Source: Microvirga rosea
GTDB taxonomy: Bacteria > Pseudomonadota > Alphaproteobacteria > Rhizobiales > Beijerinckiaceae
Direction: 5' to 3'
DNA: 64,000 nt
Assembly: GCF_020595095.1 (NCBI RefSeq)
Contig: NZ_JAJDOP010000005.1
Coordinates: 124,001-188,000 of the forward strand
Under the pieces are notes generated by a model. It was not told where the DNA came from. It saw only the letters and a list, made by a program, of their open reading frames with translations, and did no database searches. The position numbers were made by a program, and so were the translations under genes. Positions 47,654 to 55,871 of this stretch are shown one piece after another (the first letter of the stretch is position 1; each line of letters opens with the position of its first letter).

Positions 47654-48004
47654 ATGATCTCGTATCTGCGCAGCGGTATTCCGTCTGCCGGCATTTTTGC
47701 CGGTCCTTCTGCTTGGCTTCTCAATACGCAGATCAACTACGCACTCGTACCCTGGATTTGCGCTCACCATATGCGCCTCGTGCCGCTTGTGGCTTGCGTG
47801 ATGGCGGCCTTAAGCCTCTTCGGCGGATTTCTCTCGTGGCGCGCCTATGACCGCGCGAGCATCACACCCCAGCCCGACAGCTCCGGAGCGGGACGACCCC
47901 ACCGGTTTACGGCGGCGACAGGCATCGGAATGGCGCTTCTGTTCGCGCTCGTGATCATTGTTCAAGGGACCGCGGGCATAGTCTTTCACGGATGCGAGCG
48001 ATGA
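47654..48004 (+). CDS. Small membrane protein of the oxidase operon
   Basis: 116 residues from ATG 47654. Three hydrophobic stretches (about 10-30, 42-62, 88-108), with GPSAWLLNTQINYALVPWICAHH near the N-terminus. I know no function for it; proteins of this shape occur beside CtaG-type genes in alphaproteobacterial caa3 operons. It may be a fourth structural subunit or an assembly factor. Seven bases after coxC, ATGA overlap with ctaG. Earlier starts in the frame overlap coxC. Confidence 0.8.
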   Translation: MISYLRSGIPSAGIFAGPSAWLLNTQINYALVPWICAHHMRLVPLVACVMAALSLFGGFLSWRAYDRASITPQPDSSGAGRPHRFTAATGIGMALLFALVIIVQGTAGIVFHGCER

Positions 48005-48909
48005 GACGCGTTCTGATCCTGACTGCCGTTCTGGCTCCTCTTCCGGCCTTGGCACATGGGGGTAGCCACGATCCGGCATCCCCATGGTCGCTCGAAGCAT
48101 GGGTGGCGGCCCCCCTTCTTGCATCCGCCGCTCTTTATACCTGTGGCGTGATACGCCTTTGGCGAAAGCTGCAGCCCGGTCGCGGTGTCCGTGGCTGGCA
48201 GGCCGTGAGCTTCGCCTGTGGATGGATACTTCTCGCCATAGCCCTTGTTTCTCCGATGCACGAACTCGGCGAGCGTCTCTTTGCGGCCCACATGCTGGAG
48301 CACGAAATCCTGATGACCGTGGCGGCCCCTCTTCTGGTGATCGCCCGTCCCGTCGGAGGAATGTTGTGGGCTCTGCCCCCCGCCCTGCGGCGCAGCATCG
48401 GCGGCATCAGCCGGCACAAAGGGGTGGCCCGGTTGTGGCGTGTTCTGATCGATCCGCTCGTCGCGACGGTCCTTCATGGAGCTGCCGTCTGGATCTGGCA
48501 CATCCCGGTCCTTTTCAACGCTGCGCTCGCCAATCCCGCAATTCATGGCCTTCAGCATGTCAGCTTCTTCGGAACCGCTCTCCTGTTCTGGTGGTCGCTC
48601 CTGAGAGGCCGGGCCCGCGTGAGAGGGTATGGGGTGGCCGCGCTCTACCTGTTCCTCACGGCTCTTCACTCCGGCTTTCTCGGCATTCTGCTGTCGATTG
48701 CGCGCGCGCCGATCTATCCGGGCCAATCAGCGGCCGCTCCGCAATGGGGACTGATGCCTTTGGAAGACCAACAGCTGGCCGGCCTCATTATGTGGGTGCC
48801 CGCAGGGGTAGTTTACGCCGCAGCGACGCTTGTCATGCTGGGGATCTGGATCCGCCAATCCAGCATTCCGTCACTCTCAGGAGGAGGTCATGCGCCCCTA
48901 CCGCGCTAA
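48001..48909 (+). CDS. ctaG: CtaG-family (caa3-type) oxidase assembly protein
   Basis: 302 residues from ATG 48001 overlapping the preceding TGA. N-terminal hydrophobic signal ending ALAHGG, then about seven membrane helices. The HMLEHEILM and TALHSGFLG segments with conserved His are typical of the caa3_CtaG family, linked to copper site assembly of caa3 oxidases. Not the Cox11-type protein of the same name. Overlaps the next gene's start by 20 bases. Confidence 0.9.
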   Translation: MRRVLILTAVLAPLPALAHGGSHDPASPWSLEAWVAAPLLASAALYTCGVIRLWRKLQPGRGVRGWQAVSFACGWILLAIALVSPMHELGERLFAAHMLEHEILMTVAAPLLVIARPVGGMLWALPPALRRSIGGISRHKGVARLWRVLIDPLVATVLHGAAVWIWHIPVLFNAALANPAIHGLQHVSFFGTALLFWWSLLRGRARVRGYGVAALYLFLTALHSGFLGILLSIARAPIYPGQSAAAPQWGLMPLEDQQLAGLIMWVPAGVVYAAATLVMLGIWIRQSSIPSLSGGGHAPLPR

Positions 48910-49456
48910 CCCGCCTTTCATGGCGCTTGGAGCTGTCCTGGTTGCCTGGGCGCTGGCGAAGCGTCGAGGGGGTCGTGACACTCGAAAAGCGAAGGCTTCG
49001 CCCGACCCTCAAGACATATACGCAGCTCCCGCTTTACCGCAGCTCTCTCGACGCACCGCCCTTTGGAAAAGCCTGGGCTTAGGAGCTCTTGCGGCCATAT
49101 TGATCGCAGGCGGGTATCTCGGCGTTTATTACCAGTCGCTCCAGGATCGACGGGATCACGCAGAGCGCCTTGTCGGCGGACGCGCGCACCAGGGACAGAT
49201 TGCGATTGCCCGTTATGGCTGCTCCGGCTGTCATACGATCCCCGGCATATCGCGAGCAGACGGCCTCGTGGGACCGCCCCTCACCTCTCTGCCACGGCGC
49301 GTCTACATCGCCGGAGTCCTGAAGAATTCGCCCGACAATCTCGTGCGATGGATTGTCGACCCTCGTCAAATCAACCCGCAGACTGCAATGCCCCGCACAG
49401 GCATTTCGCAAGCCGAAGCGCGTGACGTCGTTGCCTATCTTTATACGATTGACTAG
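48890..49456 (+). CDS. Membrane-anchored c-type cytochrome
   Basis: 188 residues from ATG 48890, with AGGAGG 3-4 bases upstream. Two hydrophobic segments (about 8-24 and 62-80) flank a basic loop; the C-terminal domain is periplasmic with haem site CSGCH (C111, C114, H115) and likely axial M167 (TAMPRTG). Its WIVDPRQINPQTAMP stretch resembles the haem domain of the operon's subunit II (WIVDPQRIKPGTNMP), which suggests common descent. Last gene of the operon. Could be an extra electron donor or an oxidase subunit. Confidence 0.88.
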   Translation: MRPYRANPPFMALGAVLVAWALAKRRGGRDTRKAKASPDPQDIYAAPALPQLSRRTALWKSLGLGALAAILIAGGYLGVYYQSLQDRRDHAERLVGGRAHQGQIAIARYGCSGCHTIPGISRADGLVGPPLTSLPRRVYIAGVLKNSPDNLVRWIVDPRQINPQTAMPRTGISQAEARDVVAYLYTID

Positions 49457-49471
49457 ACACGCCGAACAAGC

Positions 49472-49490
49472 GTCACATTAAAAATGTGAC
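49472..49490. terminator. Hairpin ending the xox/oxidase operon
   Basis: GTCACATT-AAA-AATGTGAC, a perfect 8-bp stem with a 3-base loop 15 bases after the last cytochrome stop. It also contains the TAA of the convergent minus-strand gene (49478-49480). No T-run. Confidence 0.5.
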
Positions 49491-49735
49491 TTCATCGCCG
49501 CGATCAGCTCATCCTTGATGCGCTCCGCTTCGGCGCTGAAGGCCAAGCGGGATCCGTCGGTTGTCGCAAGACCGCGTTCCACCAGCTCCTTTACGGCGTT
49601 TTCATTAGCCTTATGACCTGCGCCGTCATCCAAGACGACATGCGACACGGGTTCTCCACTGTCGAGCTGATGGAAGATGGCGAAGGCGAATACCGCAATG
49701 GCTTCGTTGCTGAGGCTGTCCGGTCTGCTGGTCAT
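49478..49735 (-). CDS. Small hypothetical protein
   Basis: 85 residues from ATG 49735, ending SHF with its stop inside the shared hairpin. Acidic, helical-looking, no signal or membrane segment. The pattern NENAVKELVERGLATTDGSRLAFSAEAERIKDELI suggests a winged-helix-like fold, but I recognise no family. The open frame continues to 50308, yet that extension is antisense to the P-loop gene at 49916 and is rejected. Weak GGAAAA upstream. Confidence 0.6.
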   Translation of the reverse strand: MTSRPDSLSNEAIAVFAFAIFHQLDSGEPVSHVVLDDGAGHKANENAVKELVERGLATTDGSRLAFSAEAERIKDELIAAMKSHF

Positions 49736-49915
49736 GAGGCTTTTCCATTGGCAAATGAAACGTCGGTTGATCACCAACGCGATGGGACGCGGTCCCTTCG
49801 GACGCTTGATCGTCAACCTTGACAATGGGAGACCTGAAAGCCCAACGTCCTGGCGTTCGGCTGATCCGAGCAGCGCCGTGGCGGCCTTGTTGCATGAACC
49901 TTTGGAAGCGTTTCC

Positions 49916-50410
49916 ATGTTGACGATCATTCACGTTAATGGCCCCATCAACAGCGGCAAGACGAGCGTCGGGAAGGCCTTGGCCGATCTCTTGCCGAACG
50001 CGGCCTTCATCGATGGCGACGATCATGATGCTCCGGATGACGCGCCTCTTGCCATTCGGGTAGAGGCCGCCCTCGCCCGAATAGAGAACGAAATTGCCAA
50101 GGCATGGGGGTCTTTTCTGGTTGTCGCTTATCCCTTGGAGATCCAGGATTACGAGCGTCTCCGCAACAAGGCCGATAAAAGGGGTTCGCGCTTTTTCGTT
50201 TTGACGTTGGCTCCCCCTCTTGAGGTGGCCCTGATGAATCGCGGCGAACGAACGCTCGCCGCCTCGGAGAGGCAGCGCATCCTGGAGATGTATAGGGAAG
50301 GATATCATACGCGCCCGTTCAGCGACGCCAGCCTGGATACAACGGGCCTCACTCCTCTCGAGAGTGCTGCGCGCGCGGTGGATCTCATCCGACGAGCACC
50401 TGCATCATGA
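49916..50410 (+). CDS. P-loop kinase-like protein (shikimate/gluconate-kinase style)
   Basis: 164 residues. Walker A GPINSGKTSVGKAL near the N-terminus, then a short FIDGDDHDAPDD stretch where small-molecule kinases bind their acceptor, and a possible LID with several Arg (NRGERTLAASERQR). Resembles AAA/shikimate-kinase-like proteins annotated only as ATP-binding. Substrate unknown. Divergent from the small hypothetical gene (180 bases between, no clear promoter) and convergent on the HTH gene. Confidence 0.75.
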   Translation: MLTIIHVNGPINSGKTSVGKALADLLPNAAFIDGDDHDAPDDAPLAIRVEAALARIENEIAKAWGSFLVVAYPLEIQDYERLRNKADKRGSRFFVLTLAPPLEVALMNRGERTLAASERQRILEMYREGYHTRPFSDASLDTTGLTPLESAARAVDLIRRAPAS

Positions 50411-50458
50411 TCCACCAAAAGAACGGAGCCGGATGCTCTTTCGGCGGTCTGGCGCCTC

Positions 50459-50926
50459 TCAGGGCTTCGTCGAAGCGCCGATCAAGTCCTCAAGCGACAG
50501 CTGATCCGGATTGCGCTTGGATTTTCGTGACTGTCCCGTATCGGCGCGTGCCGCGGGACGCACGCGAGCGGTGATGGGCCTTTCCGTTTTCGCCCTTTCC
50601 ATTCTGGCCAGCGCCTTATCCCGAGCGATTGCCTCGGGAGCTTCAGGATCGTCCTGGAGCCATCGTCGTCTTTTGACGACCTCGTTGACCCGGCCCTGAT
50701 TGACTCCAAGCTGGAAGGCGATTTCCTGTTGGGTCATATCCGTCGTTGCGTGCAGTTCCAGGATCTTGTGCGCCAATTCCGGCGTCATTTTCCGACCCGA
50801 CACGCGCCTTGCGGGAGCGATAGTGCGCTTTTCCTTATCCTGCTGTCGGAGCCTCTCCAGGATTGCCAAGGCCATATGCATTCCCTGCTCACGCAAGGCT
50901 TCCTCAAACTGCTTGAGCGTGGTCAA
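50459..50926 (-). CDS. Small helix-turn-helix protein, TTG start
   Basis: 155 residues if translation begins at TTG 50926, which has a GAGGAG Shine-Dalgarno 8 bases upstream; an internal ATG at about 50881 and upstream frame (to 51052) are alternatives. The middle (TQQEIAFQLGVNQGRVNEVVKRRRW, two halves of a resolvase/sigma-like HTH) is a clear DNA-binding helix pair. The flanks are basic with a C-terminal NPDQLSLEDLIG. Probably a regulator. Convergent with the P-loop gene. Confidence 0.7.
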   Translation of the reverse strand: MTTLKQFEEALREQGMHMALAILERLRQQDKEKRTIAPARRVSGRKMTPELAHKILELHATTDMTQQEIAFQLGVNQGRVNEVVKRRRWLQDDPEAPEAIARDKALARMERAKTERPITARVRPAARADTGQSRKSKRNPDQLSLEDLIGASTKP

Positions 50927-51243
50927 TAGGCGAACTCCTCGAAAGCCTACCCGAATACGCAGGCGTGGCATGGATCCCTTTGACAATGCGAAATGGGCAG
51001 ATGTCCCGAGCCTTTGCACCCTCAGGCGCGCGACCGAACTCATCCGAACCATAGTCGTTGAAGAAGAAATTGGGTCAAAGATGCAGGTATTTCAAGCGGC
51101 CTGACAGAATTGGGCCAAGCCTGATCCCGTGCGTTCAATGAACGGAGGCATGTCTGGAAATGGAATCGTTGTAATATTAAAGGCGGTTCCGCGGGCTGAA
51201 GCCCTCGCTGTGCCGCTGCCGCCGCGTTTGTTGCTTCCTCTGG
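50927..51243. other. Gene-free stretch between HTH and EamA genes
   Basis: 317 bases upstream of the HTH gene and downstream of the EamA gene. It contains a GGGC-TTCA-GCCC hairpin on the minus strand (about 51197-51208) followed further on by a T/A-rich TTTAATATT, which may end EamA transcription. A TTGGGCCAA near-palindrome lies near 51108. No gene or convincing promoter seen. Confidence 0.4.
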
Positions 51244-52107
51244 TCAGCGAGCAAATTTTCTTGCCGCAGCGACGCACAACACAACTGCGAGAGTGACGGC
51301 GAGCATACCCGGACTCACGTGTTCGTTCAGGAGCGTGGCCGCCAGTGCGAGGCCGAAGAAGGGCTGGAGCAACTGCAATTGGCCCACCGCCGCGATCCCG
51401 CCCAAGGCGAGACCCCGGTACCAGAATACGAATCCGATCAGCATGCTGAAGAGTGACACATAAACGAGGCCCAGCCATGCAGCATCGCCGATCCCCATGA
51501 AAGTCGGAGGCATCGTCCAGAGACTGAGACCCAGCATCAATGGCAGGGACAACACGAGTGCCCAGGAGATGACCTGCCACCCACCGAGCCTTCGGGAGAG
51601 CTTGGCACCTTCGGCATAGCCGAGGCCGCAGACGATGACGGCCGCCAGCATCAGGAGATCTCCAATCGGTGCGGCCGAAAGTCCTTGCGCTGCAGCAAAG
51701 CCGATCACCAGGGCACTACCGGCGCACGAGAACAGCCAGAAGATCGGCCGAGGTCTCTCCCCACCACGGATAACCCCGAAGATCGCTGTTGCGAGGGGCA
51801 GCAGTCCGATGAAGACGATCGAATGGGCGGACGTGACATGCCGGAGCGCCAGGGCGGTGAGCAGCGGAAATCCGACCACGACCCCCAATGCAACGATGAT
51901 CAGCGACCCGAGATCACCGCGTTCAGGATATTTCTGGCGAAAAGCAGCCAGAGCGCAGATGGCGAGAAGCCCTGCGATCGCCGCGCGCGCAGCCGTCAGG
52001 AAAACCGGATCGAAGTCCATCACCGCGACGCGGGTTGCCGGAAGAGAGCCGCTGAAAATCAGAACCCCTACGAGACCACTGATCCATCCACTGGTGGTTT
52101 TACTCAT
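51244..52107 (-). CDS. EamA/DMT-family transporter
   Basis: Inner-membrane exporter-like protein, 287 residues from ATG 52107 (GGGGG upstream); nine more residues are possible from 52134. Ten hydrophobic helices in two EamA repeats, with the PATRVAVMDFDP and GLLPLATAIFG segments typical of RhaT/EamA proteins. Divergent from the MocR regulator with 114 bases between, a common pairing that suggests the transporter is its target. Substrate unknown, perhaps an amino acid or amine. Confidence 0.88.
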   Translation of the reverse strand: MSKTTSGWISGLVGVLIFSGSLPATRVAVMDFDPVFLTAARAAIAGLLAICALAAFRQKYPERGDLGSLIIVALGVVVGFPLLTALALRHVTSAHSIVFIGLLPLATAIFGVIRGGERPRPIFWLFSCAGSALVIGFAAAQGLSAAPIGDLLMLAAVIVCGLGYAEGAKLSRRLGGWQVISWALVLSLPLMLGLSLWTMPPTFMGIGDAAWLGLVYVSLFSMLIGFVFWYRGLALGGIAAVGQLQLLQPFFGLALAATLLNEHVSPGMLAVTLAVVLCVAAARKFAR

Positions 52108-52167
52108 CGTGCCCCCATTCCTCGCATCTGTCATGAACCGGGGGCTATGGCGTTTCCAGGGACAATC

Positions 52168-52194
52168 CCATACAGTTTCCCCAAACTGTTATGG
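52168..52194. promoter_or_regulatory. Dyad operator between EamA and MocR genes
   Basis: ACAGTTT (52172-52178), CCCC, AAACTGT (52183-52189) is a perfect 18-base inverted repeat. It extends with CCAT (52168-52171) and ATGG (52191-52194) apart from one unpaired base. The only strong dyad in the divergent region, so a probable MocR binding site. Confidence 0.6.
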
Positions 52195-52221
52195 TCGATA
52201 GGACAATACGGTCTGCTGGAA

Positions 52222-53667
52222 ATGCTTGCACGGAAAGAAGGAACGCTTGTCTCCAGCCTTATGGCGACCGTTCGCCAACGAATTGCGGCGCGCAGCCTGA
52301 CGCCGGGGGCACGGCTCCCGTCGATCCGAGCCTTCGCCAAAGCCATGCAGGTATCGACCTCGACCGTTGTCGAAGCCTACGAGCGCCTGGCTGCGGAAGG
52401 CATCATTCGCCCGCGCCCAGGCTCCGGCTTCTATGTCTCGAGCCCCCTTGCTCCCCTCTCCCTGACGGAGATCGGCCCGAAGCTCGATCGGGAGGTGGAT
52501 CCCTTCTGGGTGTCCCGTCAATCCCTGGCAGCGGGACCGGATATGCTCAAGCCTGGATGCGGCTGGCTTCCTGCATCCTGGATGCGGGAGACGGGGCTGC
52601 GACGTGCATTGCGGGCTTTGGCGCGGGCCGATGACGCGACACTGACCGATTACGGCTCGCCTCTCGGCTCGCCAGCGCTGCGGCAACTTCTGACGCGGCG
52701 AATGGAGGAACACGGCATAGAGGCTTCCCCTGACCAGATCATCCTGACCGAGTCGGGAACGCAGGCAATCGACCTTCTTTGCCGTTTTCTTCTCGAACCC
52801 GGTGACACGGTTCTGGTGGACGACCCCTGCTACTTCAACTTTCATGCGCTCTTGCGCGCACATCGTGTCAACGTCGTTTGTATTCCCTTCACACCCGTCG
52901 GGCCGGATATCGACCTGTTCGGGAAAGCCCTGGTCGAACACAGTCCCCGTCTTTACGTCACGAACTCCGCCATTCACAATCCGACAGGGGCGGTCCTCTC
53001 GCCTGTCGTTGCGCACCGTCTCCTGAAACTTGCCGAGCCGGCGGGCTTGACCATCATCGAAGACGACATCTTTGCGGACTTCGAGCAAACCCCGGCACCA
53101 AGGCTGGCCGCCTTCGATGGTTTCGAGCGCGTGGTGCATATCGGCAGCTTTTCCAAAACGCTTTCCGCATCCGTCCGCTGCGGTTTCATTGCGGCGCCGC
53201 GCAGCTGGATCGAGGACCTCACCAATCTCAAGATTGCGACCGCCTTTGGGGGCGGAAGGCTTTCCGCCGAATTGGTTCTCGCCCTTCTCAGGGACGGAAG
53301 CTACCGCAAGCACATGGAGGAGTTGCGTCTCCGCCTTTCACGGGCCATGAACGAGACGACCGCTCGGCTTCAGGCACTGGGCTTCGAGCCCTGGATCAAG
53401 CCGCAGGCCGGCATGTTCCTCTGGTGTCGCCTTCCCGAAGGATTGGACGCCAGCGAGCTGGCCCGCCGAGCGTTGGCACAGAACGTCATCCTGGCACCAG
53501 GAAATGCGTTTAGCCTCTCACGCTCCGCAAACGGCTTTATGCGCTTCAACGTCGCTCAATGCCTGGATGATCGTATCTTCGACGTTCTGCAGGCTGCGAT
53601 GCGGGAATGCAGCAGCGCGTTGTGGCTAGACCGTCTCCCAGGCATTGGAGGTTTCGGAACGCCGTAG
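52222..53667 (+). CDS. MocR-type regulator (GntR HTH fused to aminotransferase)
   Basis: 481 residues from ATG 52222. Winged helix at about 8-72 (LPSIRAFAKAMQVSTSTVVEAY) joined to a class-I aminotransferase-fold domain with PLP-binding K312 in GSFSKTLSASVRCGF and NPTG (253-256). MocR proteins sense PLP adducts and regulate neighbouring genes; divergent EamA is the likely target. An upstream ATG at 52147 exists but lies across the dyad. The 3' end overlaps the convergent Gfo/Idh gene by 42 bases. Confidence 0.92.
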   Translation: MLARKEGTLVSSLMATVRQRIAARSLTPGARLPSIRAFAKAMQVSTSTVVEAYERLAAEGIIRPRPGSGFYVSSPLAPLSLTEIGPKLDREVDPFWVSRQSLAAGPDMLKPGCGWLPASWMRETGLRRALRALARADDATLTDYGSPLGSPALRQLLTRRMEEHGIEASPDQIILTESGTQAIDLLCRFLLEPGDTVLVDDPCYFNFHALLRAHRVNVVCIPFTPVGPDIDLFGKALVEHSPRLYVTNSAIHNPTGAVLSPVVAHRLLKLAEPAGLTIIEDDIFADFEQTPAPRLAAFDGFERVVHIGSFSKTLSASVRCGFIAAPRSWIEDLTNLKIATAFGGGRLSAELVLALLRDGSYRKHMEELRLRLSRAMNETTARLQALGFEPWIKPQAGMFLWCRLPEGLDASELARRALAQNVILAPGNAFSLSRSANGFMRFNVAQCLDDRIFDVLQAAMRECSSALWLDRLPGIGGFGTP

Positions 53668-54621
53668 CGCATCCAGGATCCGCATGTTCTGGCACGCATC
53701 GTCAATGCCGTATGCGGGCGCTTCCAAGCCTCGCACCGCGCGGCCGAAAGCTTCCGCCTGAAGCTGGTATTGGTCGCTGGCAGGACATTCTACGGTCCTT
53801 ACGGAGTTTCCACCCGAACCAGGGATATCCACGAGGATATGCGTTGGATGGTCGCTTGGCGCATTAAAGGGAAGCTCGATCTCGATCCGACCTCGAGTGC
53901 CGAGAACGTTGACCCGTTGGAACGGCACGGCTTGAGTGGATACCGAGAACGTCAATTGCCGGCCTTGGCCGAAATCCATGATCGCGCTGGCCGTCCGGTC
54001 CACGTCGAACGCCGGGTCCCGCTCGATCAGCGAGATGACCCGAAGCGGTTCGGCATCGAAGAAATATCGTCCGGCAACCACAGCATAGCAACCTATATCG
54101 AGCAGGCCGCCGCCACCGATATCAGGCTTGTTGCGGATGTTCTGCGGATCCGCGTTGAAATATGAGAACGCAACCTGAATCATGCGAAGGTCACCGATGT
54201 CACCGCCCCGGATCATGTCGCGAGCGCGCTGCCACCGTGGTTGATGACGAACCATGAAAGCCTCGGCGATCAGAATCCCGGAAGGCGCCTCACGGAGCTG
54301 CTCCGCTTCCGAGGCCGTGATGGCAATGGGCTTCTCGCAAAGAACATGCTTGCCCGCACGAGCCGCCGCAAGAGTCATCGGAACATGAAGATGATTGGGC
54401 AACGGGTTGTAGATCACCTCGACATCCGGATCGGCGAGCAGCTCCTCATACGAAGCGTAAGCTCTCGCAATTCCGAACTCTTCGGCCATCTGCCGCGCCG
54501 CGTTTCCATTCCGGGACGCGACCGCGGCAATCGTGCAGAGCGGACTTTTCTGAATTCCTGGAACGACCCTGACACGGCCAATTCGCGCCGTGCTTAAAAT
54601 TCCCCAACGAACCGGCTCCAT
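53626..54621 (-). CDS. Gfo/Idh/MocA-family oxidoreductase
   Basis: 331 residues from ATG 54621 (GAGAGG upstream). N-terminal Rossmann domain with GILSTARIGRVRVV and the EKP motif (VLCEKPIA), then a C-terminal beta domain. NAD(P)-dependent sugar or cyclitol oxidoreductase; substrate unknown, similar to glucose-fructose-oxidoreductase-like proteins. Lies 23 bases after the LacI stop on the same strand, so probably co-transcribed with the regulator. Overlaps MocR 3' end tail to tail. Confidence 0.87.
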   Translation of the reverse strand: MEPVRWGILSTARIGRVRVVPGIQKSPLCTIAAVASRNGNAARQMAEEFGIARAYASYEELLADPDVEVIYNPLPNHLHVPMTLAAARAGKHVLCEKPIAITASEAEQLREAPSGILIAEAFMVRHQPRWQRARDMIRGGDIGDLRMIQVAFSYFNADPQNIRNKPDIGGGGLLDIGCYAVVAGRYFFDAEPLRVISLIERDPAFDVDRTASAIMDFGQGRQLTFSVSTQAVPFQRVNVLGTRGRIEIELPFNAPSDHPTHILVDIPGSGGNSVRTVECPASDQYQLQAEAFGRAVRGLEAPAYGIDDACQNMRILDALRRSETSNAWETV

Positions 54622-54644
54622 AGACCTCTCCCATGCAGTGACGA

Positions 54645-55712
54645 TCATGCTTCAGACATGCGCCGCCGACGCACCCCGGCTGACACGGGCCCGGTCGTAT
54701 CACGAGCAAGGAGCGTAAGCGGCAACCTCACGTTCCAATCCTCGGGCCTCATCTCGCCGCGCATCATATTCAGGAGTACGTGCCCCCCTGCTCTGCCGAG
54801 CTCATGCAGCGGCTGGCGAAATGTCGTCAGGGTCGGCTCGGTGTAGTCCGCGAATTCGATCCCGTCGAAGCCGACAATGGAAACATCCTCCGGAACGCGC
54901 ACGCCGTTGGCGCGCACGGTTTTCAGAAAGCCGATCGCACTCTCGTCACATGTGGCGAAAATGCCGGTCGGGCGGTTCTTCAGGCGCAGGAAGTTCTCTG
55001 CCGCGGAAACGCCCGCCGCAAAAATGAAACGACCTTCCCAGCGGACGAAATCCTGTTGACCGAGTCCTGCATCGGCAAGTCCTTCGAGAAAACCCGCAAA
55101 GCGCTCCCCCTCGATGACATTGCCCAACGGCCCCGAAATATAGCCGAGCCTTTTATGACCCAGGGACGCCAGATGATGCACGGCAGCACGTGACGCTTCA
55201 CGATCCTGAACGACGACGTTCGGTATTCTTCCGTCGGGAATCGCCGCACACATGGCGACTATGGGAAGACCCGCCTCTCCCATGTGACGGGTTCCATCTC
55301 CAGGAAGGCGGCCGGTCATCAAGAGGATACCGTCAACTTGGCGGGAGCGGACGAGATCCACATAGCGCGCCTCCCGTTCGGTACAATTGTCGAGATTGCC
55401 TATGACAAGACCGTAACCGGACTGGGTCAGCTCATCATCGATCCCGCGTAAGATCTGCGCGAAGACTGGGTTGGCAAGGTTCGGCACCACGACCAGCACG
55501 GTCATCGTGCGGCGCGTCCGGAGGTTGCGTGCGACACTGTTCGGTGTGTAGCCGCTTCGGCGCACCGCATCCATCACGAGATCGTGCGTTTTCGATCGGA
55601 CCATGTCGGGATTGGCCAATACGCGGCTCACGGTAGCGGTCGAGACTCCGGCAAGTCGAGCCACATCGGCGATGCGTATCTCCTTAACTGTACGCCATCG
55701 CTTTCGGCTCAT
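54645..55712 (-). CDS. LacI-family transcriptional regulator
   Basis: 355 residues from ATG 55712 with GGGGAG upstream. N-terminal HTH IADVARLAGVSTATVSRVLAN with hinge region following, then a periplasmic-binding-type effector domain (LVVVPNLANPVFAQILRGIDD). Divergent from the CUT1 transporter operon with a perfect palindrome between. In layout it recalls ThuR of Sinorhizobium. Probably a repressor relieved by the transported sugar. Confidence 0.92.
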   Translation of the reverse strand: MSRKRWRTVKEIRIADVARLAGVSTATVSRVLANPDMVRSKTHDLVMDAVRRSGYTPNSVARNLRTRRTMTVLVVVPNLANPVFAQILRGIDDELTQSGYGLVIGNLDNCTEREARYVDLVRSRQVDGILLMTGRLPGDGTRHMGEAGLPIVAMCAAIPDGRIPNVVVQDREASRAAVHHLASLGHKRLGYISGPLGNVIEGERFAGFLEGLADAGLGQQDFVRWEGRFIFAAGVSAAENFLRLKNRPTGIFATCDESAIGFLKTVRANGVRVPEDVSIVGFDGIEFADYTEPTLTTFRQPLHELGRAGGHVLLNMMRGEMRPEDWNVRLPLTLLARDTTGPVSAGVRRRRMSEA

Positions 55713-55826
55713 TCGTGTTACTCCCCTTCGCCACATAAGAAAGTCGTCTCTATGTTATCAAGAAACGCCCGACGTCAACTTGGTGCTTGACTTATTCTCA
55801 AGCCGATTTCAACCTACACCTAAAGA

Positions 55827-55840
55827 TGTAATCGATTACA
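55827..55840. promoter_or_regulatory. LacI-type operator, 14-bp perfect palindrome
   Basis: TGTAATCGATTACA, perfect and with the central CG usual for LacI/GalR operators, 31 bases before the binding-protein start. A TTGACT (55787-55792) further upstream could be a -35, but no good -10 is seen. Confidence 0.75.
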
Positions 55841-55871
55841 AAGTCGATCAAAACGCTTCTGGGAGGAAGCC

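Noticed and set aside
49736-50308. N-terminal extension of the 49478-49735 gene
   Set aside because: Antisense to the P-loop gene with intact Walker A; the 85-residue form is more credible.
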